DNA of 64,000 nucleotides, from NCBI RefSeq assembly GCF_018861735.1, contig NZ_JAHLEB010000002.1:172604-236603 (forward strand), written 5' to 3'. A program made the position numbers and the translations under genes. This DNA comes from Clostridium lacusfryxellense (GTDB lineage Bacteria > Bacillota > Clostridia > Clostridiales > Clostridiaceae). Below, one piece after another: positions 54,538-63,894 of the stretch (position 1 is the first letter of the stretch; every line of letters begins with the position of its first letter). The notes beneath the pieces are model-generated. The model searched no databases. It was not told where the DNA came from and worked only from the letters and a program-made list of their open reading frames with translations.

Positions 54538-56661
54538 ATGGATAAAATTAGAAAACTTTTAAATATAAATAAAGCGAAACCATACTTGATTTTTATTATT
54601 ACAGTAATCATAATGTATTCAATTTTAGTAACGGCTCTAGTTCCAAAACAGTATACGGTAAGCCTTGGCGACATCGCAAAGGTAGATATAAAATCGCCTA
54701 GAGAAGTAGAAAATGAAATATCCACAGAAAGCAATAAGGCAAAGGCAATAGAGAGTGTAGGAAAAAAGACAATTAAGATTCCAGTAAATGAGCAAGTTGT
54801 AAGTAATATTAAAAGAATATTTTCAACGGTGAGTCAGCTAAATATTATCGGAACTAGTGAATCTCCAACAAATACTAATGTTGATTCTCCAGAAAAGATA
54901 TTATCAGAAAAGGAAAAGATAGCCTCATTAAAAGAGAAAAATCCAATTGCTAATTTTACATATGAGAAGTATCAAGGACTCATAAACTTAAAAAGCAATG
55001 AAGCTAATGACTTAGAGAAATTTCTTGAAGAAACAATGACGACTTTATATGATGTAGCTACAATAAATGAAAACAAACCTGAAGAAATCACGATGGCACA
55101 GAGTCTCATTGTAACAAACTTTAATAATTCTAATTTTTCTAAGGATAAAAGGGATATAGGAATGGCTATTGCAAATTCACAGGTTATTCCTAATACAATT
55201 TATGACAAGGAAAGTACAGATGCATTAATTGAAAAAGCAATAAAAAATGTTAAGCCTGTCATGATAAAGAAGGATCAAATTATTGTTAAAGAGGGGGAAC
55301 CAGTAACCCCTCAACAAATGGAACTTCTAGAGGCTCTAGGGCTTTTAGATAATACAAATAATTTTGAATGGTCATTATACTTAAGTTTAGCGGCTCTTGT
55401 ATGTCTTGTGATATTGCTTCAATGGTATTATTTATATAAGTACCATATAGAAATATTTAATGACACTAAAAAGTTAATTATGATTAATATCCTTAGTATA
55501 ATAGCTATATTATTATCTAGATCTCTTGGCATAATATCCTTGTTTGTAATTCCGCTAGCGTGCATACCAATGCTTATGACAATTTTAGTTAATGAAGAAG
55601 TATCAATTGCTTTAAATATATTTAATTGTATTCTTATCAGTGTTGCAGTTAATTTTAATTTCGAAATTACAATGCTTGCTGTTTTGAACTCTATTGGGGG
55701 CGTTATGCTCCTCAAAAAAATGCAACAAAGAAATGATATACTATATTCATCTATATATATTGCAATTATAAATCTTATGGTATATCTATCTATGGGTTTT
55801 TTGCTAAGCAACAGCATAATTGACGTTTTAAAAAGAGCGGGGCTTGTATCACTTGCAAGTATTATATCAGGGGTATTAACTATCGGGTTTTTACCGTTTT
55901 TCGAAAGTTTCTTTGATATAGTCACTACAGTAAAACTATTAGAATTATCAAACCCAAATCACCCATTATTAAAACGACTACTTTTAGAAGCGCCGGGAAG
56001 TTATCATCACTCTGTTCTTGTGGCTAACCTAGCAGAGGTTGCGGCAGAAACAGTTGGTGCAAATCCAGTTCTTGCTAGGGCTTCTGCGTATTATCATGAT
56101 ATTGGCAAGATAAAGAGACCTTATTTCTTTAAAGAAAATCAATTAGGGAACGATAATCCGCATGATAAAATAACACCAAATTTAAGTACATTGATAATTA
56201 TTTCGCATGTAAAGGATGGGCTCGAGCTTGCAAAAGAATTTAAGATACCTAAGGTTATTCAAGATGCGATTGTTCAACATCATGGTACAACCTTAGTTAA
56301 ATATTTTTATGTAACTATGAAAAACTCTAGCGAAAATCCAGATGAAATTAAAGAAGAGGATTTTAGATATCAAGGACCAAATCCTGAAAGCAAGGAAGTT
56401 GCAATTATAATGCTTTCAGATGCAGTGGAAGCAGCTGTAAGATCAATCCATAATCCTACAAAAGGTAAAATTGAGGAAATGGTTAATAATTTAATAAAAG
56501 CTAGGCTTAATGATGGGCAATTAAATAATTGTGATTTAACTTTAAAAGATTTAGAAAAAATAAGAAAAGCATTTCTGAAAGTTTTTTCAGGAATATATCA
56601 CGAGAGAATAGAATACCCATCAGAGAAATGGCAAAAGGATAAAGAACACGAAAACAAATAA
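54538..56661 (+). CDS. pgpH: PgpH/YqfF-type 7TM-HD phosphohydrolase
   Basis: Membrane phosphodiesterase; Firmicute PgpH proteins degrade c-di-AMP. 707 residues: N-terminal membrane helix (about 17-33), extracellular 7TM receptor domain (about 40-270), seven membrane helices (about 280-470) and a C-terminal HD domain with APGSYHHSVLVANLAE, YYHDIGKIKRP and VQHHGTTLVKYFY. Standard neighbour of ybeY. Confidence 0.95.
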   Translation: MDKIRKLLNINKAKPYLIFIITVIIMYSILVTALVPKQYTVSLGDIAKVDIKSPREVENEISTESNKAKAIESVGKKTIKIPVNEQVVSNIKRIFSTVSQLNIIGTSESPTNTNVDSPEKILSEKEKIASLKEKNPIANFTYEKYQGLINLKSNEANDLEKFLEETMTTLYDVATINENKPEEITMAQSLIVTNFNNSNFSKDKRDIGMAIANSQVIPNTIYDKESTDALIEKAIKNVKPVMIKKDQIIVKEGEPVTPQQMELLEALGLLDNTNNFEWSLYLSLAALVCLVILLQWYYLYKYHIEIFNDTKKLIMINILSIIAILLSRSLGIISLFVIPLACIPMLMTILVNEEVSIALNIFNCILISVAVNFNFEITMLAVLNSIGGVMLLKKMQQRNDILYSSIYIAIINLMVYLSMGFLLSNSIIDVLKRAGLVSLASIISGVLTIGFLPFFESFFDIVTTVKLLELSNPNHPLLKRLLLEAPGSYHHSVLVANLAEVAAETVGANPVLARASAYYHDIGKIKRPYFFKENQLGNDNPHDKITPNLSTLIIISHVKDGLELAKEFKIPKVIQDAIVQHHGTTLVKYFYVTMKNSSENPDEIKEEDFRYQGPNPESKEVAIIMLSDAVEAAVRSIHNPTKGKIEEMVNNLIKARLNDGQLNNCDLTLKDLEKIRKAFLKVFSGIYHERIEYPSEKWQKDKEHENK

Positions 56662-56708
56662 TTTAATTGTAATTTATCTTCGTGTTATTAGGAAGAGGTG
56701 AAGTAAGT

Positions 56709-57209
56709 ATGATTTTTATTGATAATAGGCAAGATAAGATTGAAGTTACAGAGCAACTTGAAACCGCTATAAAAGATGTCATAGAGTATACACTAAAAGA
56801 AGAACAACTTACTATAAAAAATGAAGTGAGTGTTATTTTTATAGACAACGAAGAAATTAGGAAAATAAATTTAGAACATAGGGGAATAGATAAAGTGACA
56901 GATGTGTTATCATTTCCTATGTTACATTATCCGGAAAATAAGGTTTTTAAAGATGTGTATATAAATTATGATTTTGATCAAAGTGATCTGTATGATAATA
57001 TGTTAGTAATTGGTGATGTTGCTTTATCACTTGAAAAATCTCAGCAGCAAAGTGAAGAGTTTGGGCATTCGTTTATTCGAGAATGTGCATATCTTACAGT
57101 GCATTCAATTTTACATCTGCTAGGGTATGACCACATGGAGGAAGGTCCCAAAAATATTATGAGAAAAAGAGAAGAAGAAATATTGAACAATTTTAATATA
57201 TCTAGATGA
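56709..57209 (+). CDS. ybeY: Endoribonuclease YbeY
   Basis: Metal-dependent RNase for 16S rRNA 3' maturation. 166 residues from ATG 56709 (AAGAGGTGAAG upstream). The zinc motif [11 protein letters not shown] (HxxxHxxGxDH) is intact. [15 protein letters not shown] is also typical. Confidence 0.97.
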   Translation: MIFIDNRQDKIEVTEQLETAIKDVIEYTLKEEQLTIKNEVSVIFIDNEEIRKINLEHRGIDKVTDVLSFPMLHYPENKVFKDVYINYDFDQSDLYDNMLVIGDVALSLEKSQQQSEEFGHSFIRECAYLTVHSILHLLGYDHMEEGPKNIMRKREEEILNNFNISR

Positions 57210-57272
57210 AATATAATTATGGTCATCCCAATGCGATACATTGCTTGGTAATATTTTTAGAGGTGGTTAAGT

Positions 57273-57971
57273 ATGAAGGTTAAGAAATTAGTTGACAGTT
57301 TTAATTATGCTATTGAAGGAATTATTTATTCGATTAGAACACAAAGAAATATGAAGATACATATGTTTACTACACTATTAGTGCTTACTGCTACATTTTT
57401 TTATGACTTGTCAAAGATAGAGCTATTAATCATTACAATAACTATAACATTGGTTATTGTGGCCGAGATGATAAACACCGCTGTAGAATGTGCCATAGAT
57501 GCTACGACGAATTTTTATCATCCGTTGGCTAAAATTGCTAAAAATGTGGCTGCTGGTGCAGTGCTTGTAACTGCTATAAATTCAGTTTTAGTGGCTTATG
57601 TTATATTTTGGGATAGAGTAACTCCATTTAATAGGTCAGTAATGCTAAAACTTAAAAAATCTGATCCTGACATGATATTTTTTATACTAGTTATAGTTTG
57701 TATTGCAACCGTAGTGGTTAAGGCGATTTATGGGGAAGGAACGCCGCTTAGGGGTGGAATGCCAAGTGGTCACAGCACAATAGCTTTTTCTCTTGCAACA
57801 ACAATAACATTATTATCTAACGAGCCTTTAATTATGGTTTTATCCTATTTTATAGCTGCAATTGTAGCGCAAAGTAGGGTTGACTCAGAGATTCATTCTA
57901 CTTTAGAAGTGGTCTTTGGTGCTGTTTTTGGAACTTTATTAACATTACTATTATTCAAGGTTTTGGGATAA
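57273..57971 (+). CDS. dgkA: DgkA-type undecaprenol/diacylglycerol kinase fused to a PAP2 phosphatase
   Basis: 232 residues. The N-terminal half (about 1-115) is a DgkA kinase: FNYAIEGIIYSIRTQRNMKI, then EMINTAVECAIDATT and KNVAAGAVLVTAINSVLVA. The C-terminal half (about 135-230) is a PAP2 domain with MPSGHSTIAF and SRVDSEIHSTLE, giving catalytic His residues. The fusion puts lipid phosphorylation and dephosphorylation in one protein, plausibly for undecaprenyl carrier recycling. Known in clostridia as a domain combination. Confidence 0.93.
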   Translation: MKVKKLVDSFNYAIEGIIYSIRTQRNMKIHMFTTLLVLTATFFYDLSKIELLIITITITLVIVAEMINTAVECAIDATTNFYHPLAKIAKNVAAGAVLVTAINSVLVAYVIFWDRVTPFNRSVMLKLKKSDPDMIFFILVIVCIATVVVKAIYGEGTPLRGGMPSGHSTIAFSLATTITLLSNEPLIMVLSYFIAAIVAQSRVDSEIHSTLEVVFGAVFGTLLTLLLFKVLG

Positions 57972-58027
57972 ATTAAACCATTTTTATATTTTGGATATCT
58001 AAGATTCTAAATATAATTATAATATTA

Positions 58028-58055
58028 TTGAAATACTAATATTTAGTGATATAAT
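58028..58055 (+). promoter_or_regulatory. Promoter of cdd-era-recO
   Basis: TTGAAA (58028-58033), 16-base spacer ending in TGA, TATAAT (58050-58055). Extended -10. Confidence 0.65.
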
Positions 58056-58063
58056 TATTATAC

Positions 58064-58103
58064 GCGCAAAATCACATAGAAACATGATTTTGCGCTTATA
58101 TTT
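58064..58103 (+). terminator. Perfect hairpin directly at the predicted cdd transcript start
   Basis: GCGCAAAATCA (58064-58074) pairs perfectly with TGATTTTGCGC (58085-58095), then TTATATTT. It ends the dgkA transcript, yet also forms the 5' end of transcripts from the promoter at 58028-58055. Confidence 0.8.
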
Positions 58104-58163
58104 AAATGTCATTATCGTTTAAATATGATATTATTGTTAAATTATTTGTATAGGGGTGTACTA

Positions 58164-58562
58164 ATGGATTATGGAAAGCTCGCTAAAATTGCAATAGATG
58201 CAAGGGAAAATGCTTATGCTCCTTATTCAAAATTCAAGGTAGGGGCAGCAGTTTTGACTTCTGATGGATCGATATATACAGGGTGTAATATAGAAAATGC
58301 TTCGTATGGTGCTACTAATTGTGCAGAAAGGACTGCTATTTTTAAAGCGGTATCAGAAGGACATAATAAAATCAAGGCTATTGCTGTAGTGGGGGATATG
58401 TCAACGAATACTTATCCATGTGGTATTTGCAGACAAGTTATTGCAGAATTTGCTACGGAGGATATTCAAATCATATTAGTGAAAAATGAAGAAAATTATA
58501 TAATTAAGACTATGGAAGAAATATTACCAGGAGCTTTTACAAAAGAAGATTTATTAAAGTAA
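58164..58562 (+). CDS. cdd: Cytidine deaminase
   Basis: 132 residues from ATG 58164 (AGGGGTG upstream). Zinc site motifs NCAERTAIFKA (Cys-Ala-Glu) and PCGICRQVIAE; APYSKFKVGAAV and GCNIENASYG at the substrate site. Pyrimidine salvage. Typical gene between dgkA and era. Confidence 0.97.
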   Translation: MDYGKLAKIAIDARENAYAPYSKFKVGAAVLTSDGSIYTGCNIENASYGATNCAERTAIFKAVSEGHNKIKAIAVVGDMSTNTYPCGICRQVIAEFATEDIQIILVKNEENYIIKTMEEILPGAFTKEDLLK

Positions 58563-58589
58563 ATACTAAAGATAACAAAAGGAGGATAT

Positions 58590-59471
58590 ATGTTTAAATC
58601 AGGATATGTAACAATTATAGGACGTCCTAACGTAGGTAAATCTACATTAATAAATTATATTATGGGGGAGAAATTATCAATTGTGTCTAATAGACCCCAA
58701 ACTACAAGAAATAACATACAAACCATTTTAACAACTAAAGAATCTCAAATAATATTTGTAGATACACCAGGAATGCATAAACCTAGACATAAGCTAGGAG
58801 AATATATGGTTAAAGTAGCAAAGCAATCTGCAAGTGAAGTAGATGTTATATTATTTATAACTACACCTGGGGATGAAATTGATAAGGGTGATATGCATAT
58901 TCTTGAACAGTTCAAAGATACTAAGATACCAGTGTTTTTATTAGTTAATAAGATAGATGAGAATACCCAAGAGAGGGTAGCTAAAACTGTTCAGGGCTAT
59001 TCTGAGTACTTTAACTTTAAAGAAATAATACCAATTGCTGCTATAAAAGGTAAAAATGTTGATATAGTTACTAAACTCGTACAAGAGAGTATGCCAGAAG
59101 GCCCTCTTTATTATCCAGAAGACATGATTACAGATCAGCAAGAAAGATTCATTATAACAGAAATTATAAGAGAAAAAGCTTTGAAATTATTATCACAAGA
59201 AGTTCCTCATGGCATAGCTGTTGAAATTATTTCTATGAAAAGAGATAAAAAGGAAATCTACAATATAGAAGTTAACTTACTTTGTGAAAAAGATTCTCAT
59301 AAAGGTATAATAATTGGAAAAGGTGGAAAAACCCTAAAACAAATTTCCACATATGCAAGGCAAGATATAATGAAATTATTAGGGGAAAACATACATCTTA
59401 GATTATGGGTAAAGGTAAAGAAAGAATGGAGAGATACTTCAAGTATACTTAAAGAACTTGGATATAAGTAG
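58590..59471 (+). CDS. era: GTPase Era, 30S assembly
   Basis: 293 residues. G1 [24 protein letters not shown]3 [17 protein letters not shown]4 NKID, and a C-terminal KH domain with [21 protein letters not shown]. Binds 16S rRNA. AGGAGG upstream. Confidence 0.98.
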   Translation: MFKSGYVTIIGRPNVGKSTLINYIMGEKLSIVSNRPQTTRNNIQTILTTKESQIIFVDTPGMHKPRHKLGEYMVKVAKQSASEVDVILFITTPGDEIDKGDMHILEQFKDTKIPVFLLVNKIDENTQERVAKTVQGYSEYFNFKEIIPIAAIKGKNVDIVTKLVQESMPEGPLYYPEDMITDQQERFIITEIIREKALKLLSQEVPHGIAVEIISMKRDKKEIYNIEVNLLCEKDSHKGIIIGKGGKTLKQISTYARQDIMKLLGENIHLRLWVKVKKEWRDTSSILKELGYK

Positions 59472-59482
59472 GGGATGATTTT

Positions 59483-60277
59483 CTGGCGATTTTAAAAACT
59501 AGAGCAATTGTTATAAAAACACAAGAATTTAAAGAAAATGATAAGCTAGTGTGGCTATATACTGAAGATTTAGGGAAAATAACTGCTATAGCAAAGGGTG
59601 CAAGGAAAAATAAAAGTAAATATATAGCATCAACACTGCCCTTTTGTTTTGGTGAATTTGTTTTATTTAAAGGAAAAAATCTGTACACAATAAATGAAAT
59701 TACAATTATAGATTCTTTTCAGCAACTATTAAGGGATCTGGACACTATTACTTATGCAACCTATTTTAATGAATTAATAGATATAACTATTGAAAATGAT
59801 GAAGTTAATAAAGAGCTTTTTAAAGACTTGGTTGCAACTTTTTATTTCATGAAAAATGATGTTATGGATATAGAGGTTTTAGCTAGGGCTTTTGAAATAA
59901 GAATTTTAAAGGCAACAGGGTACGAATTAAATTTTAGTAGATGTGTCAAGTGTGGGAAAAAAATAACTTTATCTAATAATATCGATTCAACACTATATGG
60001 TCCAATTTGTAAAGAATGTGAAAAGTTAAATAGTATATATATTTCAAATCCTACATATAATACATTAAAATTCTTAAACAATTTTGGTATGGATAAAATA
60101 AATAGACTTATTGTATCGAAGGCATCCAAACTTGAGTTGTATAAAATTTTATCTTTTATTATTTCACAGAATTATACTAGGAAGCCAAAGAGCTTAGAAA
60201 TGTTAGATTTTTTAACGGCATTTCAAAATGAAGGTAAAAAAAACTTAGATGATTTAAGGGTAGATAGCAATAAGTAA
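59483..60277 (+). CDS. recO: DNA repair protein RecO, apparent CTG start
   Basis: 264 residues if translated from CTG 59483. The stretch from there, (M)AILKTRAIVIKTQEFKENDK, matches the conserved RecO N-terminus, and AGGGGATG sits 7 bases upstream. No ATG, GTG or TTG is in frame between the upstream stop TAA (59465-59467) and the GTG at 59549, which would delete 22 conserved residues. OB fold (about 1-80), helical domain, and a zinc finger CVKCGKKI...CKEC (about 154-179). Mediator of RecA loading. Confidence 0.92.
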   Translation: MAILKTRAIVIKTQEFKENDKLVWLYTEDLGKITAIAKGARKNKSKYIASTLPFCFGEFVLFKGKNLYTINEITIIDSFQQLLRDLDTITYATYFNELIDITIENDEVNKELFKDLVATFYFMKNDVMDIEVLARAFEIRILKATGYELNFSRCVKCGKKITLSNNIDSTLYGPICKECEKLNSIYISNPTYNTLKFLNNFGMDKINRLIVSKASKLELYKILSFIISQNYTRKPKSLEMLDFLTAFQNEGKKNLDDLRVDSNK

Positions 60278-60320
60278 TTGAGATTTACTCTTAGGCAAAT
60301 TATAAGGAGGATGATTTTAG

Positions 60321-60944
60321 ATGGAAGAAATTACATTAGAAAAGATTGATATTGTAAAAGAAAGAACAGGGGTTTCATACACTGATGCTAAAGAGGCATT
60401 GGAAGAATGCGATGGTGACGTAGTTAATGCTTTAGTTTATATCGAAGCAAAACAAAAGAAAGCAAATAAATTTAATATGGAAGAAATGTATACTACTAAA
60501 GATGAATTTTTAGTAGCCATAAAAGATATTTTGCAAAAGGGAAATGTAACAAGAATAAAAATTAAAAAAGGTGATACTGTAGTTATAGATATACCTGTAA
60601 ATGCTGGTATTGTAGCAAGTGTAGTTGCTGGATTGCTTATGCCTTCACTTATTGGTATAGGTATATTAACTGCTGTGCTTACAAAGGTTACTATCGAAAT
60701 AACTAAAGCAGATGGAACAGTAGAAGTTGTTAACACTATTATTAAAAATACTGTTGATGATGTAAAATGTAAAATGAGCGATATTAGTGATGATGTAAAA
60801 GAAAAATTTAATGAAACTAAAGATAATTTTAATAATAAAAGCAACAAAGATAGTAAAGACATTAACAATGAAAATGTATATCAATATACTGTAAAATTTG
60901 AAGAAAAAGATAAAGAAAAAGAAAAAGAAGAAGATAAAGAATAA
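60321..60944 (+). CDS. UBA-like / DUF4342 protein
   Basis: 207 residues. The N-terminal TS-N/UBA-like helix bundle (about 6-45, IDIVKERTGVSYTDAKEALE, EECDGDVVNALVYIE) resembles EF-Ts and NAC domains. A DUF4342 region follows (about 55-135) with a hydrophobic helix (AGIVASVVAGLLMPSLIGIG), then a low-complexity Lys/Asp/Glu/Asn tail. Function unknown. AAGGAGG upstream, 44 bases after recO. Confidence 0.85.
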   Translation: MEEITLEKIDIVKERTGVSYTDAKEALEECDGDVVNALVYIEAKQKKANKFNMEEMYTTKDEFLVAIKDILQKGNVTRIKIKKGDTVVIDIPVNAGIVASVVAGLLMPSLIGIGILTAVLTKVTIEITKADGTVEVVNTIIKNTVDDVKCKMSDISDDVKEKFNETKDNFNNKSNKDSKDINNENVYQYTVKFEEKDKEKEKEEDKE

Positions 60945-60997
60945 TAATTATTTTATTCTTTAGCCATTAGGTTTAAAAATATAATTTTTATTAGTTT

Positions 60998-61026
60998 AAA
61001 GCCAGCAGCTAGTAGTTGCTGGCTTT
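60998..61026 (+). terminator. Hairpin after the DUF4342 gene
   Basis: AAAGCCAGCA (60998-61007) pairs perfectly with TGCTGGCTTT (61017-61026). No real T-run follows on the + strand, so termination may be inefficient. Confidence 0.55.
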
Positions 61027-61095
61027 AAAAAAGTTAAAATTTAACAAAAATAATGATAAATGTGGTTAAATGTCCTACATTTTATTAAAAAAACA

Positions 61096-61104
61096 TGATA
61101 TACT
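61096..61104 (+). promoter_or_regulatory. Extended -10 promoter of ppdK
   Basis: TGATATACT, with no convincing -35. It leaves a leader of about 110 bases. Confidence 0.45.
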
Positions 61105-61140
61105 GTTAAAAATGGCTAATTAATTATATCACAATGTAAA

Positions 61141-61154
61141 TGGAAACGATTGTA
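61141..61154. promoter_or_regulatory. Possible cre-like (CcpA) site in the ppdK leader
   Basis: TGGAAACGATTGTA keeps the AAnCGnT core of the CcpA consensus but departs at three flanking positions. Position downstream of the promoter would suit repression. Weak. Confidence 0.3.
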
Positions 61155-61221
61155 TCCAGACATACACCATTTTTGTACCTACAAATCATATAAAATCTAA
61201 AATAGAAGGAGTTGTGTGCAA

Positions 61222-63858
61222 ATGGAAAATAAAAAGTATGTATACCTTTTTAGTGAAGGCAATATTTCAATGAAAAATCTTCTAGGTGGAAAAGGTGCGA
61301 ACCTTGCAGATATGACGAGTCTTGGAATCCCGGTTCCACAGGGATTTACCGTTACTACTGAAGCTTGCAATAAATACTATGAAGATGGTAAGTTAATAAC
61401 ACCTGAAATAGTTAGTGAAATTCATGCCAAAATGACCCAACTTGAAAATATTACAGGTAAGAAGTTTGGCAGTTTGGAAAATCCATTGCTTGTGTCAGTT
61501 AGATCTGGAGCGAGAGCATCGATGCCAGGTATGATGGATACAATCTTAAATCTTGGATTAAATGATGATACTGTAGAAGTTATTGCAAAGGCAACAAACA
61601 ATGCAAGGTTTGCTTATGACTCTTACAGGAGATTTATTCAAATGTTTGCTGATGTTGTTATGAACGTTGAGAAAAGAAACTTTGAAAACATAATGGATAC
61701 TATGAAAGAAGATAAAGGTGTAAAATTTGATACAGAATTAGATGCTGATGATTTAAAAATATTAGTTAAGCAGTTTAAAGAATTTTATAAAGAAAATAAG
61801 GGCGAAGAATTTCCAAGTGACCCTAAAAGACAATTAATAGAGGCGGTATCCGCTGTATTTAGGTCTTGGGACAATCCGCGTGCTAATGTATATAGAAGAC
61901 TCAATGATATCCCATCGGAGTGGGGAACAGCTGTAAGCGTTCAAGAAATGGTATTTGGTAACAAGGGTGAAACATCTGGGACTGGTGTTGCTTTTTCAAG
62001 AAATCCATCTACAGGTGAGAAAAAAGTATTTGCTGAGTATTTAATGAATGCACAAGGTGAAGATGTTGTTGCAGGAATTAGAACACCACAAGATATATCT
62101 AAACTTGAGAAAGACATGCCAAAAGTATACGACCAGTTTATTGGTATTGTGAATACTCTTGAAACTCACAATAAAGATATGCAGGACATGGAGTTCACAA
62201 TTGAAGATGGGAAATTATACTTTTTACAAACAAGAAATGGAAAGAGAACGGTCCAAGCTGCACTTAAGATTGCGGTGGAACTAGTTGAAGAGGGAATGTT
62301 ATCAAAGAGAGAAGCTCTAATGAAGGTTGACCCAAAACAACTAGATTCGCTACTTCATCCTAACTTCGATGAACTTGAATTAAAAAAATCTTTAGTAATT
62401 GCTAAAGGTTTACCAGCATCGCCTGGAGCAGCTTGTGGAAAAGTTTACTTTACAGCTGAAGAAGCAAAAGCTAAACATGAAGGTGGAGATAAGGTTATTC
62501 TCGTTAGGCTTGAAACTTCACCAGAGGACATTGAAGGCATGGTTGCATCAGAAGGTATATTAACTGTAAGAGGAGGGATGACGTCGCATGCAGCGGTTGT
62601 TGCAAGGGGAATGGGCACATGCTGCGTTGCTGGCTGCTCGGCATTAAAAGTTAATGAAGAAACTAAGAGTTTTCAAATAGGGCAAACGGTATATCATGAG
62701 GGTGACTTTATTTCAATGGATGGAAGCACTGGAAATGTATATTCTGGAGTAATTAAAACAGTTGAGCCTGAAATAAATGGATATTTTGAAATATTTATGA
62801 GTTGGGCTGATGAAATAAGAAGTTTAAAGGTTAGAACAAATGCTGATACTCCAAAAGACACAGCGCAAGCAGTTAAATATGGAGCTGAAGGCGTAGGATT
62901 ATGTAGAACAGAGCATATGTTTTTTGATGCTGATAGAATAATGATTATAAGAGAAATGATTGTAGCTAAAGACGAAGACTCTAGACGAATAGCATTAGAA
63001 AAGCTATTGCCAATTCAAAGAGGCGATTTTATAGGGATTTATGAAGAACTCAAGGAAAAACCAGCTACAATAAGGTTTTTAGATCCACCACTACATGAAT
63101 TCTTGCCACATGCTGATGAAGATATAAAGGAATTAGCTATCGACATGGGCATAACTTTTGAAGAGCTTAAAGCTACAGTTGAAGCATTGCATGAAGTTAA
63201 TCCAATGATGGGACATAGGGGTTGTAGACTTGCAGTGTCATATCCAGAAATAGCTGAGATGCAAACTAGGGCAGTTATTGAAGCTGCTATAGATGTTAAG
63301 ACAAGGAAAGGATATAACATTGTTCCAGAAATAATGATTCCTCTAGTTGGTGAAATAAAAGAATTAAAGTATGTTAAAGATATAGTAGTAAGAGTAGCTG
63401 ATGAGATTATAGCTAAGTCAGGTTGTGATTTAAAATACATGGTTGGTACAATGATTGAAATACCAAGAGCTGCACTTACTGCAGATTTAATAGCAAAAGA
63501 AGCCGAATTCTTTTCGTTTGGAACAAATGATTTAACACAAATGACTTTTGGGTTCTCTAGAGATGATGCTGGAAGTTTCTTAAAAGATTACTATGAAAAG
63601 AAAGTCTACGAATTTGATCCATTCCAAAAGTTAGATGTTACGGGAGTAGGGAAACTTATTCAAATGGCAGCAGAGCTTGGAAGAAAGGTTAGGCCGTCTA
63701 TAAAACTTGGAATATGTGGAGAACACGGTGGAGATCCATCTTCCGTTGAATTCTGTCACAATGTGGGACTTGATTATGTATCATGTTCACCATTTAGGGT
63801 TCCAGTTGCAAGACTCGCAGCTGCACAAGCTGAAATAAACAATCCAAGAAAGAAATAA
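61222..63858 (+). CDS. ppdK: Pyruvate, phosphate dikinase
   Basis: Interconverts pyruvate, ATP and phosphate with PEP, AMP and pyrophosphate. 878 residues from ATG 61222 (AGAAGGAG upstream; GTG 61216 also in frame). N-terminal ATP-grasp domain with LLGGKGANLADMTSLGIPVP, the phosphohistidine domain with GGMTSHAAVVARGMG (catalytic His), and the C-terminal PEP/pyruvate barrel with GTNDLTQMTFGFSRDD and GICGEHGGDP. Complete. Confidence 0.98.
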   Translation: MENKKYVYLFSEGNISMKNLLGGKGANLADMTSLGIPVPQGFTVTTEACNKYYEDGKLITPEIVSEIHAKMTQLENITGKKFGSLENPLLVSVRSGARASMPGMMDTILNLGLNDDTVEVIAKATNNARFAYDSYRRFIQMFADVVMNVEKRNFENIMDTMKEDKGVKFDTELDADDLKILVKQFKEFYKENKGEEFPSDPKRQLIEAVSAVFRSWDNPRANVYRRLNDIPSEWGTAVSVQEMVFGNKGETSGTGVAFSRNPSTGEKKVFAEYLMNAQGEDVVAGIRTPQDISKLEKDMPKVYDQFIGIVNTLETHNKDMQDMEFTIEDGKLYFLQTRNGKRTVQAALKIAVELVEEGMLSKREALMKVDPKQLDSLLHPNFDELELKKSLVIAKGLPASPGAACGKVYFTAEEAKAKHEGGDKVILVRLETSPEDIEGMVASEGILTVRGGMTSHAAVVARGMGTCCVAGCSALKVNEETKSFQIGQTVYHEGDFISMDGSTGNVYSGVIKTVEPEINGYFEIFMSWADEIRSLKVRTNADTPKDTAQAVKYGAEGVGLCRTEHMFFDADRIMIIREMIVAKDEDSRRIALEKLLPIQRGDFIGIYEELKEKPATIRFLDPPLHEFLPHADEDIKELAIDMGITFEELKATVEALHEVNPMMGHRGCRLAVSYPEIAEMQTRAVIEAAIDVKTRKGYNIVPEIMIPLVGEIKELKYVKDIVVRVADEIIAKSGCDLKYMVGTMIEIPRAALTADLIAKEAEFFSFGTNDLTQMTFGFSRDDAGSFLKDYYEKKVYEFDPFQKLDVTGVGKLIQMAAELGRKVRPSIKLGICGEHGGDPSSVEFCHNVGLDYVSCSPFRVPVARLAAAQAEINNPRKK

Positions 63859-63894
63859 GATAATTAAACAAATAAAAAGCCGCCTTTTATGATA

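Noticed and set aside
55428..55925. Minus-strand frame of 165 codons inside pgpH
   Set aside because: Opposite the membrane domain of pgpH; hydrophobic because the sense strand encodes helices. No start signals.
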